From JAHBWV01 sp964588385 (GTDB lineage: Bacteria; Planctomycetota; Phycisphaerae; Phycisphaerales; UBA1924): a DNA stretch of 64,000 bases. Positions 60,417 to 64,000 of this stretch are shown in pieces (within the stretch, counting starts at the first letter, position 1; each line of letters begins with the position of its first letter). The notes beneath the pieces were generated by a model that saw only the letters and a list, made by a program, of their open reading frames with translations, did not search any database and was not told the DNA's origin. The position numbers and the translations under genes are program-made. The DNA is taken from the NCBI GenBank assembly GCA_964588385.1, contig CAZPPG010000007.1, positions 1 to 64,000 of the forward strand. Reading direction: 5' to 3'.

Positions 60417-61997
60417 TTGACACAGCAACCCTCGAGTTCACAGACCGATCAGGTTCAAGCGAGCGGGCAGACAGGCGCGACGCGGCGCGGACTCCTCGCC
60501 GGCATGCGCATCCGAAAGAAGCTGATCTTCCTCCACACGGCGTTCTCAGCGGCTCTGGCGGCAATCCTTCTGGTGGCGCTTCGTCCGGCGATCGCGGAAG
60601 TTGTTCAAAGAGCCGAGGTCGCCGAGGCCAAGGCGCTTCTTCGCGTCATCGTCTCCGCCACCGACTCGACGCTTGACGTTCCAGATGGGGTGATCATCAT
60701 GCGCGGATCCGCAGCGGATCTGGGCGTTGCAGAGAGCGTCGAGAAACTCGCCAGGGAATCGCCCGGACTGCCCATCGACGCCGCGAGAGCCGACGGTGAG
60801 ACCCGAGTCGTCGCCTATCTCGGTGACGAGTCGGCGCGAGCGTTTCTGTCTGTGAGCGTCCGGATCGATGAGGCCCGCAGCGCCGTGATGCGGCTGTATC
60901 TCTTCACCGTGGTTGCGCTTCTTGGGGTGTACGCCCTCGTTGCCCTCTCGCTTGAAGTCTTCGTGCTGCCGCAGCAGGTGTATGGACCGATCAGGCGCAT
61001 GCAGCTGGCGGACCTTGCGGTTCGTGATGGTCGATGGGATGAGGAACTGATCCCGGAGCATGCGATACCCGCCGATGAGCTCGGCCAGATCATGCGATCG
61101 AGGAATGAATCGATCCGGACAATCCGTCTGAAGGAGAGGGAGCTCTCCCGCGCCCTCATCGAGCTTGAGCGGGTCGCCGGCGACCTGAAGCGAAAGAACC
61201 ACCTGCTCGAAGCGGCAAGACGCAACCTCGCCGACGCGGATCGGCTCGCGAGTCTTGGCATGATGTCAGCGGGCATCGCGCACGAGCTGAATACGCCCCT
61301 GGCAGTGCTGAAGGGCCTGGTGGAACGGTTGAATGCCGACCCCGGCGCGGGAACCGACGCCGCGGAGGCGGCGCTGATGCTTCGCGTCGTAGGACGCCTG
61401 GAGCGACTGAGCGAGTCGCTCCTTGACTTTGCCCGCGTCCGCCCGCCATCGTCGCGGCCCGTGGCGATCCGGGATGTGGTGGAGGAGGCGGCGACGCTCG
61501 TGCGGCTGGACCGTGACGTCCGCGACGTGACGATCGAGAATCTGGTGGAGCCTCGCATCGTCGTGGAGTGTGATCCGGATCGCATGGTGCAGGTGTTCGT
61601 CAACCTGCTCCGAAACTCGACGGATGCTGTTCGGACGCGTCTTGTCGCCACGCCCGAACCCCGCGGACTCGTGACCGTCGAGGCCCAGGTCGGACTTCGA
61701 GACGGCGCATCCTGGGCCACCATCACGATCACAGATAACGGCCCGGGGATCGATCCGGCGTTGCTCACGACACTGTTCGAGCCCTTTGTCAGCACACGCC
61801 TCGATTCACGGGGCACCGGGCTTGGACTGGCGGTGTCGGAGGGAATCGTGCGCGAGCATGGCGGCGTTGTGGTCGCGGGAAATCACCCGGATCGGCGCGG
61901 AGCGGTGATGGAAATCCTGCTTCCCATCAGGTCGGCGCCGGACTCACGCAAGCCCCCGACACGAGAAGATCGAACCGGCGAGGGGCTTCCTCGGTAG
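60417..61997 (+). CDS. Membrane sensor histidine kinase
   Basis: 526 residues from TTG 60417, with GGAG at 60408-60411; ATG 60504 is the alternative. Two transmembrane helices (about 40-60 and 158-178) flank a periplasmic sensor of about 95 residues, followed by a HAMP-like linker and a long coiled-coil. SAGIAHELNTPLAVLKGLVE has the phosphoacceptor histidine; the ATPase has VFVNLLRNSTDAV, ITDNGPGIDPALL and RGTGLGLAVSEGIVREHGG. Its regulator is the next gene, 11 bp downstream. Confidence 0.93.
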   Translation: MTQQPSSSQTDQVQASGQTGATRRGLLAGMRIRKKLIFLHTAFSAALAAILLVALRPAIAEVVQRAEVAEAKALLRVIVSATDSTLDVPDGVIIMRGSAADLGVAESVEKLARESPGLPIDAARADGETRVVAYLGDESARAFLSVSVRIDEARSAVMRLYLFTVVALLGVYALVALSLEVFVLPQQVYGPIRRMQLADLAVRDGRWDEELIPEHAIPADELGQIMRSRNESIRTIRLKERELSRALIELERVAGDLKRKNHLLEAARRNLADADRLASLGMMSAGIAHELNTPLAVLKGLVERLNADPGAGTDAAEAALMLRVVGRLERLSESLLDFARVRPPSSRPVAIRDVVEEAATLVRLDRDVRDVTIENLVEPRIVVECDPDRMVQVFVNLLRNSTDAVRTRLVATPEPRGLVTVEAQVGLRDGASWATITITDNGPGIDPALLTTLFEPFVSTRLDSRGTGLGLAVSEGIVREHGGVVVAGNHPDRRGAVMEILLPIRSAPDSRKPPTREDRTGEGLPR

Positions 61998-62000
61998 GAT
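61995..62000 (+). promoter_or_regulatory. TAGGAT -10-like box before the response regulator
   Basis: TAGGAT, then eight bases (GTGGGCCA) to ATG 62009. Overlaps the kinase stop codon region, so it may give a separate leaderless message. Confidence 0.35.
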
Positions 62001-62008
62001 GTGGGCCA

Positions 62009-62641
62009 ATGGATCAGGAAGCCGCAGCGTCCACCTCGCCCCCTTCTCTCGCCATCGTGGCGTTGGATGACGATGCGGACTTTCGGCAGTACATAGCCGC
62101 GGTGCTCGACGCTGAAGGACACGAAGTCAGGGTTGCAGCCACACCCGACGAGTTCTTTGCTCTTTGTGAGGATCGGCTGCCCGACGTCGTTCTCCTGGAC
62201 ATCAAAATGGGACGCGCCAGCGGCGAAGATGTTCTGAGCGAGATCCGCAGACGCTGGTCCCGTCTCTGTGTCATCGTCGTCACGGGCTATCCATCTCTGG
62301 ACAGCATGCGCCAGACCTTCAAGAAAGACGTCTTTGACTACCTCGCGAAGCCGTTCTCCATCGATGAGCTTCGCCGCTGCCTCTCGCAGGCGGCCGGGGC
62401 CTTTGAGCTCGGCCAGCGCCCTCAGGATCGTTTGCGCCTGGGTCTTGGCCGGCACATCCGTATGGCCCGAACCGAGCGGTCTTGGACTCTGAAGGAACTC
62501 TCCGAGGCGTCCGGCGTCAGCGTGAGCCAACTTTCATCGATTGAGCGCGGCGCCCATCTGCCCTCGCTGGAGTCGCTGCTGGCGATTGCCCACGCGCTTG
62601 GTGCCCGTCCGTCCGCCTGGCTGCACGACTCCGGATTCTGA
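62009..62641 (+). CDS. Response regulator with XRE-type HTH output
   Basis: 210 residues. Receiver domain (14-125) with the acidic triplet DDD at 20-22, phosphoacceptor D64 (VVLLDIKMG), T92 and K114 (YLAKPFSIDEL). The output is an XRE/Cro-type helix-turn-helix at about 146-206 (LGRHIRMARTERSWTLKELS, then SVSQLSSIERGAHLPSLESL). This pairing is less common than OmpR, NarL or NtrC outputs. It follows its kinase by 11 bp and precedes lpxB. Confidence 0.92.
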   Translation: MDQEAAASTSPPSLAIVALDDDADFRQYIAAVLDAEGHEVRVAATPDEFFALCEDRLPDVVLLDIKMGRASGEDVLSEIRRRWSRLCVIVVTGYPSLDSMRQTFKKDVFDYLAKPFSIDELRRCLSQAAGAFELGQRPQDRLRLGLGRHIRMARTERSWTLKELSEASGVSVSQLSSIERGAHLPSLESLLAIAHALGARPSAWLHDSGF

Positions 62642-62693
62642 TCGGGTATCCGTCGCCCATCAGTTGACCCGTGCGTGTTCAGGGGATTGACTG

Positions 62694-63917
62694 GTGGCCT
62701 TGCCCGCCGCACCCGAACAACGCCCTCGACCGCCCGCCATCCTTTTCACGGCCTTCGAGCCGTCGGGGGACGACCATGCTTCGGCGGTCATACAGGAGCT
62801 TCGCAGGTCGCGGTCCGACATCCAGATCTACGCGTGGGGTGGTCCGAAGATGGCGGCGGCGGGGGCCATGATCGTGGAGCGGACCGGGGATGACGCGGTG
62901 ATGGGAATGCCGGGGATTGAGAAGATCCGCGAGCATCGGCGCATCAACGAGCGAATCGCCGCCTGGCTGGACGCCAATCCTGTGGCGATCCATGTGCCGG
63001 TGGATTCTCCCGCGGCGAACTTTCCGATCTGCCGACTCGCGAAGGCGAGGGGCGTCCGCGTCGTTCATCTGGTCGCGCCGCAAGTCTGGGCGTGGGGAAG
63101 TTGGCGGATCAACAAGCTCCGCAAGCTCACGGACCACGTGCTGTGCCTGCTGCCATTCGAAGAGTCGTGGTTTGCGCAGCGAAACGTCAAGGCCACCTTT
63201 GTGGGTCACCCGCTCTTTGACGATGCGCTCGATGCCGCTGAACTCCTGAGTGAGGCGTCCGCGCTCGAGCAGACGCACCCACGCGTGGCCCTGATGCCCG
63301 GATCCAGACCGGGCGAGATTCATCGCAACTTCCCGATTCTGCTCGAGGCGTTCAAACGCCTGAAGGCCGATCACCCGGGGCTTACGGGGTGTGTCGCCGC
63401 CACCACGTCTCGGGTCGAGCAGACGCTCCGTTCCATGGCGTCCGACCTTGGGGGGTGGCCCGCAGGACTCGCATCGCTCGCCGGCCGCACCGACGCCATC
63501 GTGCACTGGTGCGACCTGGCACTGGTGGTGAGCGGCACCGTAACCCTGCAGATCGCCAAACAGTGCAAGCCGATGGTGATCGTGTACAAGTCCGGGATCA
63601 TCGACAGAATCATCTTCACTCTGGCCCGGGACGTTCTCTTCACCACGGACCATTTCACGCTGCCCAACCTGATCGCGGGCCGCGAGATCGTGCCCGAGCT
63701 CGTGCCGCACTTCGGTGACGCCGAGCCGATCGTGCGTCACGCGAGCGATCTGCTTGAGTCGCCGGACCTCGCGGCAGCGCAGCGCGCCGAGTTACAGAGG
63801 ATTGTCTCCCAGTTCGAAGGGCGCCATGCCTCCGTGACGGCGGCTCGGCTCATCGCAGAAGCAGTGGACGACGCGTGTGCCGCTCTCGCTTCGCCGGCAA
63901 CCTTCAATCGCTCGTAG
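62694..63917 (+). CDS. lpxB: Lipid-A-disaccharide synthase LpxB
   Basis: 407 residues from GTG 62694. GT19 enzyme that joins UDP-2,3-diacylglucosamine and lipid X. Motifs: FTAFEPSGDDHASAVIQELR, VHLVAPQVWAWGSWRINKLR, DHVLCLLPFEESWF, TFVGHPLFDD, VALMPGSRPGEIHRNFPILL and VVSGTVTLQIAKQCKPMVIV. The family-typical GEASGD is FEPSGD here. With kdsC and kdsD it supports a lipid A-containing envelope. The 3' end overlaps the next gene by 14 bp. Confidence 0.95.
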   Translation: MALPAAPEQRPRPPAILFTAFEPSGDDHASAVIQELRRSRSDIQIYAWGGPKMAAAGAMIVERTGDDAVMGMPGIEKIREHRRINERIAAWLDANPVAIHVPVDSPAANFPICRLAKARGVRVVHLVAPQVWAWGSWRINKLRKLTDHVLCLLPFEESWFAQRNVKATFVGHPLFDDALDAAELLSEASALEQTHPRVALMPGSRPGEIHRNFPILLEAFKRLKADHPGLTGCVAATTSRVEQTLRSMASDLGGWPAGLASLAGRTDAIVHWCDLALVVSGTVTLQIAKQCKPMVIVYKSGIIDRIIFTLARDVLFTTDHFTLPNLIAGREIVPELVPHFGDAEPIVRHASDLLESPDLAAAQRAELQRIVSQFEGRHASVTAARLIAEAVDDACAALASPATFNRS

Positions 63918-64000
63918 CCGGGCGCGCACCGAACCCCGCCACGACGCACACGCTGTTGCCGATTCGGTCCAGAATCGGTATCGCCACGAGCTCATACGTA
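63904..64000 (-). CDS. C-terminal fragment of an unidentified gene
   Basis: The minus-strand frame ends TYELVAIPILDRIGNSVCVV and AGFGARPATSD before a TGA at 63904-63906. The stretch looks coding (third-position bias, hydrophobic core) and continues beyond the window. No family can be named. It overlaps lpxB by 14 bp at the 3' ends. Confidence 0.4.
   Translation of the reverse strand, partial: TYELVAIPILDRIGNSVCVVAGFGARPATSD

Overview
This GC-rich window (mostly coding, with strong G/C third-position bias) reads as chromosome of a flagellated planctomycete, most likely class Phycisphaerae (order Phycisphaerales). The evidence is the paired C-terminal dockerin-like repeats on two unrelated secreted enzymes, a PTPG/RRRR-type C-terminal sorting tail, Gram-negative envelope genes (kdsC, kdsD, lpxB, an Lpt-like protein) and a compact flagellar cluster. 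The taxonomy is inferred from protein style, not from a marker-gene comparison.

Region 1 (1-15366) is one plus-strand flagellar export and hook cluster: fliK (cut by the window start), flgD, a small TIGR02530-like gene, flgE, a two-helix membrane protein, fliL-like, fliN, fliO, fliP, fliQ, fliR, flhB, flhA, flhF, flhG, a second small membrane protein and the sigma-28 gene fliA. A clear intrinsic terminator follows. No fliM lies between fliL and fliN, and no motAB is present.

Region 2 (15393-22789) holds folK and a secreted redoxin-like protein on plus. On minus it holds a Xer recombinase, a small hypothetical, a lipoprotein and a TolB-like beta-propeller lipoprotein. A divergent pair of unknown genes and an orphan nuoC follow.

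Region 3 (22826-33260) starts with the minus-strand kdsD-kdsC-(1042-aa Lpt/OstA-like) envelope operon and the divergent scpA. An aspartate-type aminotransferase, rpsO and pnp follow, each of the last two with its own terminator, then a cold-shock gene behind a palindromic promoter.

Region 4 (33312-48682) is a housekeeping and accessory mix: a sensor kinase, kynA-kynU (tryptophan to anthranilate), a xylose-isomerase-like TIM barrel, queG, a polytopic membrane protein, a secreted pyroglutamyl-peptidase-like protein, an agmatinase-family enzyme, an MBL hydrolase, a hotdog-like protein, tilS, a degenerate receiver, cyoE-sco and a secreted endonuclease/exonuclease/phosphatase-fold protein.

Region 5 (48763-64000) has tRNA-Arg(TCT), an M36 metalloprotease with dockerin repeats, ispA-dxs-nadK, an orphan ExbB/TolQ-like gene, a PQQ-type sugar dehydrogenase with the same dockerin repeats, a PTS IIA protein, rsmB, a sensor kinase with a receiver-XRE regulator, lpxB and the tail of a minus-strand gene.

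The most striking cross-window signal is regulatory. Many genes, and the tRNA, have a TACACT/TACAGT-like -10 box (often preceded by GGC) only 5-9 nt before the start codon or RNA 5' end and no obvious -35. This predicts frequent leaderless transcription.
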